In this document: positions 8,591-17,567 of the stretch, in pieces
Layout: each line of letters starts with the position of its first letter
Numbering within the stretch: the first letter of the stretch is position 1
NCBI GenBank assembly: GCA_036638975.1
Contig: JAVWJP010000008.1
Location: forward strand, 13,090-77,089
Direction of reading: 5' to 3'
From: JAVWJP01 sp036638975
GTDB taxonomy: Bacteria > Bacillota > Clostridia > Oscillospirales > Ruminococcaceae
DNA: 64,000 bases
Made by a program: the position numbers and the translations under genes
Notes under the pieces: model-generated
Database searches by the model: none
What the model was told of the DNA's origin: nothing
What the model saw: only the letters and a program-made list of their open reading frames with translations

Positions 8591-8860
8591 ATGTATTTAC
8601 ATTTGGGGCAAGAAACCGTAGTGCGCACAAGCGAGATAATAGGCATATTTGACATAGAAAACACTTCTCTTTCGCGCTCTACACGCGGATACCTTGCACA
8701 GGCCGAAAAAAAAGGCTTTGTGGTGAATGTGAGCTACGAGCTGCCGAAAAGCTTTGTCGTATGCAGCGAAAAAGGGCGGCAGAGGGTTTATATTTCTCAG
8801 ATATCCTCCGCCACATTAAAAAAGAGAGCAAGTTACATTGACGATATAGCAAACGTATGA
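8591..8860 (+). CDS. remB: Extracellular matrix regulator RemB-like protein (DUF370)
   Basis: An 89-residue protein that begins MYLHLGQETVVRTSEIIGIFD and contains the DUF370 features SRSTRGYLAQAEKKGFV and PKSFVVCSEKGRQRVYISQIS. The family includes Bacillus RemA and RemB, small DNA-binding regulators. The position between recF and gyrB matches Bacillus remB (yaaB). It lies 10 bp after recF and 37 bp before gyrB, so it is probably cotranscribed. Confidence 0.88.
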   Translation: MYLHLGQETVVRTSEIIGIFDIENTSLSRSTRGYLAQAEKKGFVVNVSYELPKSFVVCSEKGRQRVYISQISSATLKKRASYIDDIANV

Positions 8861-8897
8861 AAAAAACTGCGGCAAAACCGCATTGGAGGTTATTATA

Positions 8898-10865
8898 TTG
8901 GAGAACACACCGCAAATCCCCGGGCAGGGCATACACGACAGCGGTTACGGAGCCGATGATATTCAGGTGCTTGAAGGCTTAGAGGCTGTCCGTAAGCGCC
9001 CCGGTATGTACATTGGCTCTACAGGGCCAAAGGGACTGCATCACCTTGTTTACGAGGTAGTTGACAATGCTATAGATGAGGCACTGGCGGGCTATTGCTC
9101 GCAGATTACCGTAGAGATTTTGCCCGAAAACATAGTGCGAGTGCACGACAACGGGCGCGGTATACCGGTAGGGCTTAATGCGCATACAGGGCTTCCCGCA
9201 GTAACAGTTGTTTTTACAATACTCCACGCGGGCGGCAAATTCGGCGGCAGCGGGTATAAAGTTTCGGGCGGACTACACGGAGTAGGCGCTTCGGTTGTAA
9301 ATGCGCTTTCAGAATACCTTGAGGTTGAGGTTTGTGACGGCGAGCATATGTATTTTCAGCGCTTCGAGCGCGGCAACGCAGTGGGCGAGCTTAAAATAAT
9401 GGGTGATACCACAGAAACCGGAACGACGGTTACTTTTAAGGCGGACCCCGAAATATTTGAAGAAAGCACCGTTTATGAATATGACGTAGTGCTTACGCGG
9501 CTTCGCGAGCAGGCATTTTTAAATGCGGGCATAAACATCTTGCTAACCGATACCCGCGACCCGGACGATTTGCATGAAGATGTGCTGCATTACGAGGGCG
9601 GCATACGCAGCTTTGTCGAGCATATTCTTGCAAAAAAAGCACAGGAACCCCTCAATGCAGAGGTCATATATATTTCGTCAGTGGACGGCGACACCAGCGC
9701 CGAGGTTGCAATGCAGTACAACGACAGCTTTAACGAGGTTGTTTTAAGCTTTGCAAACAACATACACACGGGTGACGGGGGCACGCACGAAACAGGCTTT
9801 AAAAATGCGCTTACACGCGTATTTAACGACTACGCACATAAAAACAAGCTGCTGCGCGACGACGAAAAGTTCTCTGGCGAGGACGTTCGCGAGGGGCTTA
9901 CCGCTATTATCTCGGTAAAATTAACCGACGCACAGTTTGAAGGGCAGACAAAGGCAAAGCTTGGCAATACCGAAATTCGCACGATGGTAGACAACATGGT
10001 AAACACTAAGCTTATGGTTTATTTTGAAGAAAACCCCGCTGTTGCCCGCGCCATAATGGACAAGGCAAGCACGGCGGCAAAGGCGCGCGAGGCGGCAAAG
10101 CGCGCGCGCGACTTAACAAGGCGTAAATCGGCGCTTGAAACAGCATCACTGCCAGGCAAGCTTGCCGATTGCAGCGAGCGCGGAAGTGAGGGCACCGAAA
10201 TATATATAGTTGAGGGTGACTCGGCAGGCGGCAGTGCAAAGATGGGGCGTGACAGGCGTTTTCAGGCTATACTGCCCCTTTGGGGAAAAATGCTCAACGT
10301 AGAAAAAGCACGGCTTGAGCGCGTTTACGGCAACGAAAAGCTCATGCCCGTGGTTACTGCGCTGGGTACAGGCATAGGTGAAGAATTTGACTTGACAAAG
10401 CTTCGCTACGGCAAAATAATAATAATGGCAGATGCCGACGTCGACGGCTCGCATATACGCACACTGCTGCTTACATTTTTCTTTCGCTTTATGCGCCCTC
10501 TTATAGAGGACGGACATATATTTTTGGCACAGCCTCCGCTTTTTAAGGTTGCCCGCGGCAAAAAAATCCGTTATGCGTACTCGGACGAGGAGCGCAACGA
10601 GTTTATGAACGAGCTTTACCCCGATGCTGTAGACAACCCAAACCTTAAAAAAGATATTCAGCGCTATAAAGGTCTTGGTGAAATGGACCCGACTCAGCTT
10701 TGGGAAACAACTATGGACCCGGAAACCCGCACCATGATAAAGGTCAGTATGGAGGACGCTGTAACCGCCGACGAGGTGTTTACTATCCTTATGGGCGACA
10801 AGGTTGCCCCGCGCCGCGAGTTTATCGAGAAAAATGCGCGCTACGTCAAGAACCTGGATATTTAA
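8898..10865 (+). CDS. gyrB: DNA gyrase subunit B
   Basis: A 655-residue protein. I chose the TTG at 8898, which lies 8 bp after GGAGG; an in-frame GTG earlier (8883) overlaps that ribosome site. The GHKL ATPase fold is seen in VDNAIDEALAGYC, DNGRGIPVG and GGLHGVGASVVNAL. The toprim domain has the EGDSAGGSAK motif and DADVDGSHIRTLL, and the tail has RYKGLGEM. With GyrA it introduces negative supercoils. The gap to gyrA is 26 bp. Confidence 0.97.
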   Translation: MENTPQIPGQGIHDSGYGADDIQVLEGLEAVRKRPGMYIGSTGPKGLHHLVYEVVDNAIDEALAGYCSQITVEILPENIVRVHDNGRGIPVGLNAHTGLPAVTVVFTILHAGGKFGGSGYKVSGGLHGVGASVVNALSEYLEVEVCDGEHMYFQRFERGNAVGELKIMGDTTETGTTVTFKADPEIFEESTVYEYDVVLTRLREQAFLNAGINILLTDTRDPDDLHEDVLHYEGGIRSFVEHILAKKAQEPLNAEVIYISSVDGDTSAEVAMQYNDSFNEVVLSFANNIHTGDGGTHETGFKNALTRVFNDYAHKNKLLRDDEKFSGEDVREGLTAIISVKLTDAQFEGQTKAKLGNTEIRTMVDNMVNTKLMVYFEENPAVARAIMDKASTAAKAREAAKRARDLTRRKSALETASLPGKLADCSERGSEGTEIYIVEGDSAGGSAKMGRDRRFQAILPLWGKMLNVEKARLERVYGNEKLMPVVTALGTGIGEEFDLTKLRYGKIIIMADADVDGSHIRTLLLTFFFRFMRPLIEDGHIFLAQPPLFKVARGKKIRYAYSDEERNEFMNELYPDAVDNPNLKKDIQRYKGLGEMDPTQLWETTMDPETRTMIKVSMEDAVTADEVFTILMGDKVAPRREFIEKNARYVKNLDI

Positions 10866-10891
10866 AATTATAAGAAACTGGTGATAAGCTA

Positions 10892-13423
10892 ATGTATCAA
10901 GAGGACGGTAAACTGATAGTTGTAGATATTGAACATGAGATGAAAAAGTCGTTTTTAGATTATTCAATGTCTGTTATAGTGGCGCGTGCCTTACCCGATG
11001 TCCGCGACGGGCTGAAGCCTGTGCACAGAAGAATACTTTACACAATGTACGAAAACGGGCTTACCCCCGACAAAGCATACCGCAAATGCGCAGACACCGT
11101 CGGTAGCGTTTTGGGGCGTTACCACCCGCATGGCGATGCCTCGGTTTATGACGCACTGGTGCGCTTGGCGCAAGATTTTTCTCTGCGATATCCGCTTGTT
11201 GACGGGCATGGTAACTTTGGCTCTGTGGACGGCGACCCTGCCGCTGCCTACAGATATACCGAAAGCCGCATGGGTAAAATGGCAATGCCGCTTTTAACCG
11301 ATATCGACAAGGAAACAGTAGATTTTGCGCCCAACTACGACGACCGTATATTAGAGCCTACAGTGCTCCCCTGCCGCTTTCCAAACCTTTTGGTAAATGG
11401 CTCTACAGGTATAGCCGTGGGTATGGCTACAAATATACCCCCGCATAACCTGCGCGAGGTAATAGACGCGGCGTGCTGTCTTATAGACAACCCCGATGCA
11501 AGCTTAGACGATTTAATGGAGTTTATCAAAGGACCGGACTTCCCCACGGGCGGTATAATAATGGGGCGCAAGGGCATACGCAGTGCATACGCCACAGGGC
11601 GCGGCAGAATAATTTTGCGCGCGCGCGCGGAGATAGAGGAGCACAAAAATGGGCGAGAGCGCATTGTCGTCACCGAGATACCCTATCAGGTAAATAAATC
11701 TCGCTTAATAGAAAACATGGCGGAGCTTGTAAAAGACAAGCGCATAGAGATGATAAGCGATTTGCGCGATGAGAGCGACCGCGACGGTATGCGCATAGTA
11801 GTAGAGCTTAAAAAAGAAGCAAATGCACAGGTGGTGCTAAACCAGCTTTATACCTACACACAAATGCAAGAAACTGTTGGTGTAATAATGCTTTGCATTG
11901 TAAACGGCGAGCCTAAGGAGCTTACCTTGCACCAAATGCTGCGCGAATATATTAAGTTCCAAGAGGAAGTTATAGTGCGCCGTACAAAATACGACCTGCG
12001 CAAGGCAAAAGAGCGCGAGCATATTTTAGAGGGGCTTAAAATAGCGCAGGATAATATAGACGAGGTTATAAAAATTATACGTGCCTCGCGCGACGACAGC
12101 GAGAGCAAGCCGCGGCTTATGGCGCGCTTTGGTCTTTCAGAAATTCAGTCGGCTGCCATTGTTGCCATGCGTTTGGGGCGGCTTTCCGGAATGGAACGCG
12201 AAAAGCTGGAGAACGAGCTTGCCGAAATACTTGCTAAAATTGCCGAATACGAAGAAATATTGGGCAGCGAGAGCAAGGTTCTTGAGATTATAAAGGACGA
12301 AATACATTTAATCAGAGAAAAATACGGCGACGAGCGCCGCACCGAGATAATGACGGTGAGCGGCGAGGTTGATATAGAGGACCTTATACCGGTAGAGGAC
12401 TGTGTAATTACGCTTACACACTTTGGGTACTTAAAGCGCATGGCAGTTGATGTTTACAAAACACAAAGGCGCGGCGGGCGCGGGGTTTCGGGTATGACAC
12501 GCCGCGAGGAGGACTTTGTGGAGGAGCTGTTTATATGCTCTACCCACGATTACATCATGTTCTTCTCTAACATGGGGCGCACCTACAGGCTAAAGGGCTA
12601 CGAAATAGCCGAGTGCAGCCGCACCTCGCGCGGTACAAATATTGTAAATTTGCTGCCGCTTGAAGCGGGCGAAAAAATAACCTCCATGATACGTGTAGGA
12701 GAGTTTGACGATGAAAAATACCTTATTATGGTTACGCGCATGGGTACTGTAAAGCGCACACAGCTTTCGCTTTACAAAAATGTGCGCAAAAGCGGGCTTA
12801 TCGCAATTAACCTTGATGAGGGCGACGAGCTGGCATGGGTGCGCGAAACAGGCGGAGAAAATCAGCTTATTATCGCTACAAAAATGGGCATGGCAATTCG
12901 CTTTTGCGAAACCGATTTACGCCCGCTGGGGCGCAGTGCGCGCGGCGTAAGGGCTATAAGCCTTAAAGAGGGTGACGAGGTAGTCGGCATGGCTCGTACA
13001 AGAGAAGATGCCACTATACTTACCATAACAGAAAAAGGCAGCGGCAGACGCAGCAATATCGAAGAATATCGCCTGCAAAACCGCGGTGGTAAGGGAATCC
13101 TTAACTATAAGTGCAGCGAAGAAAAGGGCCTTGTGGCAGGTATAAAGGTGGTAAACGAGGACGACGACATTATAATGATTACGGACGACGGCGTTATCAT
13201 TCGCATATCTGCGGGCGAAGTCAACACACAGGGCCGCTACGCGAGCGGTGTGCGCGTTATGAGAGTTGCAGAGGGAAGCCGCATAGTAACTCTTGCACGC
13301 GCCCCAAAAGAGGACGTAGACGTCGCAGACGGCGACTTGCCGGAGGACGATGAATTTTTGGACGAGGCAGACGGCGAAGCCGCCGCACCAACAGCTACCG
13401 AAGAAGCAGAGCCGGAGGTTTAA
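10892..13423 (+). CDS. gyrA: DNA gyrase subunit A
   Basis: An 843-residue protein. The breakage-reunion domain has KPVHRRILYTMYENG and the active-site tyrosine in AAAYRYTESRM. The C-terminal beta-pinwheel contains the GyrA box QRRGGRGV, which separates gyrase from topoisomerase IV. The last 35 or so residues are an acidic Asp/Glu/Ala tail, a common but variable feature. Cotranscribed with gyrB, and closed by a strong terminator. Confidence 0.97.
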   Translation: MYQEDGKLIVVDIEHEMKKSFLDYSMSVIVARALPDVRDGLKPVHRRILYTMYENGLTPDKAYRKCADTVGSVLGRYHPHGDASVYDALVRLAQDFSLRYPLVDGHGNFGSVDGDPAAAYRYTESRMGKMAMPLLTDIDKETVDFAPNYDDRILEPTVLPCRFPNLLVNGSTGIAVGMATNIPPHNLREVIDAACCLIDNPDASLDDLMEFIKGPDFPTGGIIMGRKGIRSAYATGRGRIILRARAEIEEHKNGRERIVVTEIPYQVNKSRLIENMAELVKDKRIEMISDLRDESDRDGMRIVVELKKEANAQVVLNQLYTYTQMQETVGVIMLCIVNGEPKELTLHQMLREYIKFQEEVIVRRTKYDLRKAKEREHILEGLKIAQDNIDEVIKIIRASRDDSESKPRLMARFGLSEIQSAAIVAMRLGRLSGMEREKLENELAEILAKIAEYEEILGSESKVLEIIKDEIHLIREKYGDERRTEIMTVSGEVDIEDLIPVEDCVITLTHFGYLKRMAVDVYKTQRRGGRGVSGMTRREEDFVEELFICSTHDYIMFFSNMGRTYRLKGYEIAECSRTSRGTNIVNLLPLEAGEKITSMIRVGEFDDEKYLIMVTRMGTVKRTQLSLYKNVRKSGLIAINLDEGDELAWVRETGGENQLIIATKMGMAIRFCETDLRPLGRSARGVRAISLKEGDEVVGMARTREDATILTITEKGSGRRSNIEEYRLQNRGGKGILNYKCSEEKGLVAGIKVVNEDDDIIMITDDGVIIRISAGEVNTQGRYASGVRVMRVAEGSRIVTLARAPKEDVDVADGDLPEDDEFLDEADGEAAAPTATEEAEPEV

Positions 13424-13455
13424 TCGCGCGCGTTTTAAAATTGCAAAATAAAAAA

Positions 13456-13499
13456 AAATCCCCCGCAAAGCAGAAAAAACCTGCCTTGCGGGGGATTTT
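13456..13499 (+). terminator. Terminator of the dnaN-gyrA segment
   Basis: AAAATCCCCCGCAAAGCAG and CTGCCTTGCGGGGGATTTT form a long GC-rich stem with one mismatch around an A-rich loop, flanked by A and T runs. It can act in both directions, but only the rightward gyrA transcript reaches it. Confidence 0.85.
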
Positions 13500-13534
13500 G
13501 CGTGTGCAGAAAAATTTACCTTTATCCTGATTTA

Positions 13535-13564
13535 ATTATAAAACGAAAAACATTCCACATACTA
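13535..13564 (+). promoter_or_regulatory. Possible forespore (sigma-G/F-like) promoter of spoVAC
   Basis: ATTATA at 13535-13540 followed after 17 bp by CATACTA at 13558-13564 resembles the forespore consensus (-10 of CATNNTA type), about 37 bp before the spoVAC start. This is by-eye matching with an imperfect -35; spoVA operons are known to be sigma-G dependent. Confidence 0.35.
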
Positions 13565-13601
13565 TTGCTGTTACGGTTTAAAATTTTGGAGTGTGATTAT
13601 T

Positions 13602-14045
13602 TTGGCATTAACACCTAAGGAATACGAGAAAATAACTCAAAAGGCTTCACCTAATACAAATCTTTTAAAAAACATGGCGGCGGCTTTTTTTATAGGCGGG
13701 CTTATATGTACGCTGGGGCAGTTTTTTATAGAGCTGTATACCATGGCGGGCATAGATGAAGAAATTGCGGCGGGCTCGGCATCGGTAACGCTGGTGTTTT
13801 TAAGCGTGCTTTTTACGGGGCTTAACTTGTACGACAAGCTTGCACGCGTTGCGGGTGCGGGCACTCTTGTGCCTATAACGGGCTTTGCAAACGCAATAGC
13901 CGCGCCTGCCTTAGAGTTTAAAAGCGAGGGCCTTGTGTTGGGCGTGGGCGCAAAAATGTTTACTATAGCGGGGCCTGTTTTGGTTTACGGAATTTCTGCA
14001 AGCGTGGTTTATGGGCTGATTATTTATCTGTTTGGGCTTTTTTAA
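13602..14045 (+). CDS. spoVAC: Stage V sporulation protein AC
   Basis: A 147-residue membrane protein with the SpoVAC start LTPKEYEKITQKASP and four to five hydrophobic segments including FFIGGLICTLGQFF and VPITGFANAIAAPALEFKSEG. It forms part of the inner spore membrane channel that moves dipicolinic acid during sporulation and germination, and in Bacillus it acts as a mechanosensitive channel. I chose TTG 13602, spaced 8-9 bp from TGGAG; a GTG 9 bp earlier overlaps that site. First of spoVAC-AD-AE; spoVAA, AB and AF are not in the window. Confidence 0.93.
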   Translation: MALTPKEYEKITQKASPNTNLLKNMAAAFFIGGLICTLGQFFIELYTMAGIDEEIAAGSASVTLVFLSVLFTGLNLYDKLARVAGAGTLVPITGFANAIAAPALEFKSEGLVLGVGAKMFTIAGPVLVYGISASVVYGLIIYLFGLF

Positions 14046-14153
14046 TACTGATTTTTAATTAAATGCCACCTTGTGAAGGCTTCTGCGTGGTTTTCTTTTT
14101 ATAAAAATTAGACTATTTTAAGCGCCGGAGCAGCCGGCTGAATGGAGAAAAAT

Positions 14154-15179
14154 ATGGCAACAAAAGCAGGTAAGCATACGCTTATTCTTAACAGCTCACC
14201 GTCTATTTTGTCTTTTGCGGCAGTAGGCAGCAAAAAAGAGGGCGAAGGTCCGCTTGGGCAAAAGCTTGACATTTTAAATGATGACACCTCCTTTGGGCAG
14301 CGAAGCTGGGAGAAAGCCGAAAGCCAAATGCAAAAGCTTTGTATGGCAAAAAGCCTTGAAAAAGCACAGCTTTCGCCCCAAGAGCTGGATTATATTTTTG
14401 CGGGAGATTTGTTAAACCAGTGTATAGGCTCAAGCTATGGTCTGCGAGATTTTTCTATACCCTTTTTTGGGCTTTACGGTGCCTGCTCTACAATGGCAGA
14501 GGGACTTATGCTGGCGGCAATGCTTGTGGAGGGCGGGCTTGCAAAGCGCTGTGCCGCAATAACTTCATCTCATTTTTGTTCTGCCGAAAGGCAGTTTCGC
14601 CTGCCGCTTGAGTACGGCGGGCAGCGAACACCTACGGCACAATGGACAGTTACGGGCAGCGGCAGCGTAATTGTCGGAGATAGCTGCTCGCCGCCTTTTA
14701 TAAGGGCTGTTTGTACGGGTACTATAGAAGATTTGGGCATAAAAGATTCAAATAACATGGGCGCTGCTATGGCACCTGCCGCCGCAAAAACAATACAAAC
14801 CTTTTTTGAGGACACCGCAAGCTCTGCCGGTGATTACGACCTGATATTGACGGGAGATTTGGCAGAGGTTGGCACTAAGCTTATGAAGGAGCTTTTGGCG
14901 CGCGAGGGTATCTCGCTTGAAGGACGGCACAACGACTGCGGTCTTATGATATATGACATGAAAAAGCAGCAGGATATAAATGCGGGAGGCAGCGGCTGCG
15001 GCTGTGGCGCGGCGGTGCTATGTGCGGATATATTGCCGAAAATATTAAGCGGAGAGCTTAACAATGTGCTTTTTATAGGGACAGGCGCGCTTATGAGCCC
15101 TACCTCTGTACAACAGGGAGAAAGCATACCCGGTATAGCGCATTTGGTACAGCTTTGCAGCACAAAGGGGGCGACTTAA
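14154..15179 (+). CDS. spoVAD: Stage V sporulation protein AD
   Basis: A 341-residue soluble protein with the thiolase-like fold of SpoVAD, seen in PFFGLYGACSTMAEGLMLAA, SSHFCSAERQFRLPLEYGGQ, RTPTAQWTVTGSGS, and GSGCGCGAAVL. It binds dipicolinic acid on the inner spore membrane. The ATG at 14154 follows TGGAG; an upstream ATG at 14142 overlaps this site. Its stop codon overlaps the spoVAE start (TAATG). Confidence 0.93.
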   Translation: MATKAGKHTLILNSSPSILSFAAVGSKKEGEGPLGQKLDILNDDTSFGQRSWEKAESQMQKLCMAKSLEKAQLSPQELDYIFAGDLLNQCIGSSYGLRDFSIPFFGLYGACSTMAEGLMLAAMLVEGGLAKRCAAITSSHFCSAERQFRLPLEYGGQRTPTAQWTVTGSGSVIVGDSCSPPFIRAVCTGTIEDLGIKDSNNMGAAMAPAAAKTIQTFFEDTASSAGDYDLILTGDLAEVGTKLMKELLAREGISLEGRHNDCGLMIYDMKKQQDINAGGSGCGCGAAVLCADILPKILSGELNNVLFIGTGALMSPTSVQQGESIPGIAHLVQLCSTKGAT

Positions 15180-15547
15180 TGCAAATGCTTTTGGTTTATT
15201 TAAAAGCCTTTTTAGTTGGCGGGGCTTTGTGCGCCATAGGGCAGGTTTTTGTGGATAAAACAAAATTAACCCCTGCCAGAATACTGGTGGGCTATGTTGT
15301 GGGAGGCGTTGTACTCTCGGCGTTTGGGCTATATAAGCCTCTTATAGATTTTGCGGGTGCGGGTGCTTCGGTTCCGCTTACAGGCTTTGGGCATCTTTTG
15401 GCAAACGGAGTGCGCGAGGCTTTGACACAAAAAGGGCTTTTTGGTGCGCTTACCGGCGGGCTTACGGCGACAGCAGGCGGTATAGCGGCGGCTATAGTGT
15501 TTGCACTTGCCGCGGCTCTTGTTTTTAAGCCCGGCGACAAGAGCTAG
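15179..15547 (+). CDS. spoVAE: Stage V sporulation protein AE (SpoVAEb type)
   Basis: A 122-residue hydrophobic protein with SpoVAE hallmarks (YLKAFLVGGALCAIGQ, PARILVGYVV, VPLTGFGHLLANGV). It is related to SpoVAC and part of the same dipicolinic-acid channel. It starts at the ATG that overlaps the spoVAD stop; AAAGGGGG is the ribosome site. Confidence 0.92.
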   Translation: MQMLLVYLKAFLVGGALCAIGQVFVDKTKLTPARILVGYVVGGVVLSAFGLYKPLIDFAGAGASVPLTGFGHLLANGVREALTQKGLFGALTGGLTATAGGIAAAIVFALAAALVFKPGDKS

Positions 15548-15601
15548 AGCGCGAAAGCCAATACCATAAGTTATATAATATATAACGGCTAAGCTTAGGG
15601 A

Positions 15602-15769
15602 GTGACTGTTATAGCTGACTATAAAAAATTGTATTTTTCTTTATTTAATGAAGTAACTGATGCCATAGAGCGCCTAAAGCTAGCACAGCAGCTTGCCGAG
15701 GACGAATATATACATGACGAAGAGCCTATTAGCATAGACGGTTTATTGCCGACAGACCAGAAAGAATAA
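15602..15769 (+). CDS. Small conserved-type protein, 55 residues
   Basis: This short open frame reads VTVIADYKKLYFSLFNEVTD then AIERLKLAQQLAEDEYIHDE and an acidic tail. The DYKKLYFxLFNxxTDAIExL pattern is, from memory, that of a small uncharacterised protein common in Clostridia; no function is known to me. The middle is likely one amphipathic helix. The start is uncertain: GTG 15602 follows AGGGA almost directly, so a start a few codons later (even a non-standard one near ATAGCT) is possible. It lies 54 bp after spoVAE and before a clear terminator, which supports expression. Confidence 0.65.
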   Translation: MTVIADYKKLYFSLFNEVTDAIERLKLAQQLAEDEYIHDEEPISIDGLLPTDQKE

Positions 15770-15815
15770 GCAGGGGCTCAGCCGTTTTTACGGTAAAGCC
15801 CCTGCCCTTTTTATT
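15770..15815 (+). terminator. Terminator after the small 55-residue gene
   Basis: GCAGGGGCT and AGCCCCTGC form the outer stem, with an inner CCGTTTTTACGG extension, followed by CCTTTTTATTTT. It probably ends the spoVA transcript. Confidence 0.8.
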
Positions 15816-15827
15816 TTACTAAGATAG

Positions 15828-15980
15828 CTATATAAGCCCGCAATCCTCGTAGTCCTTCCATTTTTCGCGGTAGCGACGCTCGTTCATAAGGCGGAATACA
15901 AGATACCCGACAGAGCCCATTAAAAACACTATAGGTAAAATAACAGACAGAATTTTTTTAAGGTTACAGCTTTTTTTCAT
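15828..15980 (-). CDS. Small single-pass membrane protein, 50 residues
   Basis: Reverse-strand frame preceded by a perfect GGAGG and an 8-bp spacer. It reads MKKSCNLKKILSVILPIVFL, then a hydrophobic MGSVGYLVF stretch, then a charged tail (MNERRYREKWKDYEDCGLI). The N-terminus is positive and the middle hydrophobic, so it is probably a single membrane anchor with a charged tail of about 20 residues. I do not recognise the family. It sits between two convergent or tandem terminators, next to rpsT. Confidence 0.6.
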   Translation of the reverse strand: MKKSCNLKKILSVILPIVFLMGSVGYLVFRLMNERRYREKWKDYEDCGLI

Positions 15981-16093
15981 TGTGTTGCCTCCGTAATTTT
16001 AAAATTCATAACGGTTTTCTAAAATAATAATAAATTTTGTATTTATTTTTTCATTGTACTCTAAAAGCCCATGATGTGTCAATATTTAGATGC

Positions 16094-16127
16094 AAAAAAG
16101 CAGACGCCACAAAAAATGGGCGCCCGC
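16094..16127 (-). terminator. Terminator of rpsT
   Basis: On the reverse strand GCGGGCGCC and GGCGTCTGC pair over 9 bp (including G-U pairs) around a short loop and are followed by TTTTTTGC, about 30 bp after the rpsT stop. Confidence 0.75.
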
Positions 16128-16155
16128 AAAGCTTTGCAGCACACAGAGCTAAGCT

Positions 16156-16416
16156 TTAAGCGTTTACGTTAAGCTTGCTTGTGAGGTGAGATTTTTTTCT
16201 GGAAGCACAGTTCTTGTGAAGAATATTTTTAGCGGCAGCTTGGTCGATTTTTTTAACCGCAAGCTTTACTGCCTCTGTTTTATTCTCGCTGTTGTTGGCC
16301 AAAGCCGCCTCGGCGCTTTTAATAACAGTTTTAAGGTTTGTTCTTACCGCTTTGTTTTCTGCGCTTTTAGCGGCAATAACCTTTACTCTTTTTTTTGCAG
16401 ATTTAATATTAGGCAT
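16156..16416 (-). CDS. rpsT: 30S ribosomal protein S20
   Basis: An 86-residue Lys/Ala-rich protein, MPNIKSAKKRVKVIAAKSAE followed by NKAVRTNLKTVIKSAE and KNILHKNCASRKKSHLTSKL, which is the S20 pattern. S20 binds 16S rRNA early in 30S assembly. A GGAGG ribosome site and a strong promoter lie directly upstream, so it is transcribed alone. It is divergent from gpr, a neighbour pairing seen in many Firmicutes. Confidence 0.97.
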   Translation of the reverse strand: MPNIKSAKKRVKVIAAKSAENKAVRTNLKTVIKSAEAALANNSENKTEAVKLAVKKIDQAAAKNILHKNCASRKKSHLTSKLNVNA

Positions 16417-16452
16417 AATTACACCTCCTTAATAACACATACAGTACAAGTT

Positions 16453-16481
16453 ATATTAGCACTTTTTCGCAAAAAATGCAA
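16453..16481 (-). promoter_or_regulatory. rpsT promoter
   Basis: On the reverse strand TTGCAT (16476-16481), a 17-bp spacer and TAATAT (16453-16458) lie about 37 bp upstream of the rpsT ATG. Confidence 0.7.
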
Positions 16482-16582
16482 CTATTTTTTAATAGAATAT
16501 TTTTCACTATATATTTATTGTCTTTTTTGCCAATAATAAAATGGTATTATGAGAAATTTATAAGTAACAGGAGGCAACTAAT

Positions 16583-17476
16583 ATGCTTTTAAGAACCGAC
16601 ATGGCTACAGAGCTTATGCGCGAGCACGAGGGCGAAACAATGTGCGGTGTCAGGCAGTATGAGGACAGCGTAGGGGGCATAAAAATAAGCCGCATATGTG
16701 TGCAGACAGCACAGGCGGCAGAGCTTTTGGGCAAGCCCTTGGGGGAATATGTGACGGTGGAGGTTCCGCCTTTTTCAGACGATGTGACAGAGGCGGAGGA
16801 CGAAATAAAAGCAATGGCGGGCGAGCTTAGGCGGCTTATTGATGATGAAAACGGTCTTGTTTTGGTGGTGGGGCTTGGCAACAGGCAAATTACACCGGAC
16901 GCCTTTGGACCATGTGTTGCAGATGATATAATAGCTACGCGGCATATAAAGAACGAGGTTTCGCGTGCGGCGGGGCTGCATAAGCTGCGACCTGTGGCGG
17001 TTTTGGCACCGGGAGTATTGGGACAGACGGGCGTAGAAACAAGCGAAGTTATAGCGGCGCTTGCTACAAAAATAAAGCCCTGCTGTGTTATTGCGGCAGA
17101 TGCTCTTGCCTCTCGCAGCTTAGAGCGGCTGGGCTGTACCGTGCAGTTTTCAAACAGCGGAATATCACCGGGCTCCGGTGTTGCAAACGCGCGTTCAGAG
17201 CTTTCTAAGGCTACGCTGGGTTTTCCTGTAATATCTGTGGGAGTACCTACGGTTGTGGACGCTGTAACGCTTGCGGGGTCTATAGTTAGGGGAAAGGACG
17301 AGCTTTGTGACGAGGAATTAAGGACGCTTTTTATGCCGCGCGGCGAAGCCATGATGGTAACCCCGCGTGAGATAGACTTAATTATAAAACGGGCATCACG
17401 GGTGGTGTCATTGGCTATAAATATGGCTTTGCAGCCGCATATGGCACTGCGAGATATAATTTACCTAACAGCTTGA
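16583..17476 (+). CDS. gpr: Germination protease GPR
   Basis: A 297-residue protein beginning with the Gpr N-terminus (MLLRTDMATELMREHEGETM, then CGV), then LGEYVTVEVPPF, LVVGLGNRQITPDAFGP, VLGQTGVETSEVI and VQFSNSGISPGSGV. GPR is an A25-family aspartic-type peptidase that degrades small acid-soluble spore proteins at germination. It is made as an inactive zymogen in the forespore. An AGGAGG site precedes the ATG. It is followed by spoIIP, the same order as in Bacillus. Confidence 0.95.
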   Translation: MLLRTDMATELMREHEGETMCGVRQYEDSVGGIKISRICVQTAQAAELLGKPLGEYVTVEVPPFSDDVTEAEDEIKAMAGELRRLIDDENGLVLVVGLGNRQITPDAFGPCVADDIIATRHIKNEVSRAAGLHKLRPVAVLAPGVLGQTGVETSEVIAALATKIKPCCVIAADALASRSLERLGCTVQFSNSGISPGSGVANARSELSKATLGFPVISVGVPTVVDAVTLAGSIVRGKDELCDEELRTLFMPRGEAMMVTPREIDLIIKRASRVVSLAINMALQPHMALRDIIYLTA

Positions 17477-17517
17477 TGCTTCTAAAGTTAAGCCCCTGCG
17501 CATATTTATTGCGTAAG

Positions 17518-17537
17518 GACGGCTGTATATAGCCGTC
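17518..17537. repeat. Perfect inverted repeat in the gpr-spoIIP gap
   Basis: GACGGCT, six bases (GTATAT), AGCCGTC. There is no T-run after it, so it is not a standard terminator. It lies 30 bp before the spoIIP start and could be an mRNA hairpin or a regulator site. Confidence 0.5.
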
Positions 17538-17567
17538 TGCTATAGATATATTGGGGAGGACGGCAAA

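Noticed and set aside
16583..17352. Large antisense frame opposite gpr
   Set aside because: Typical coding shadow in a GC-biased gene, with no ribosome site or family resemblance.
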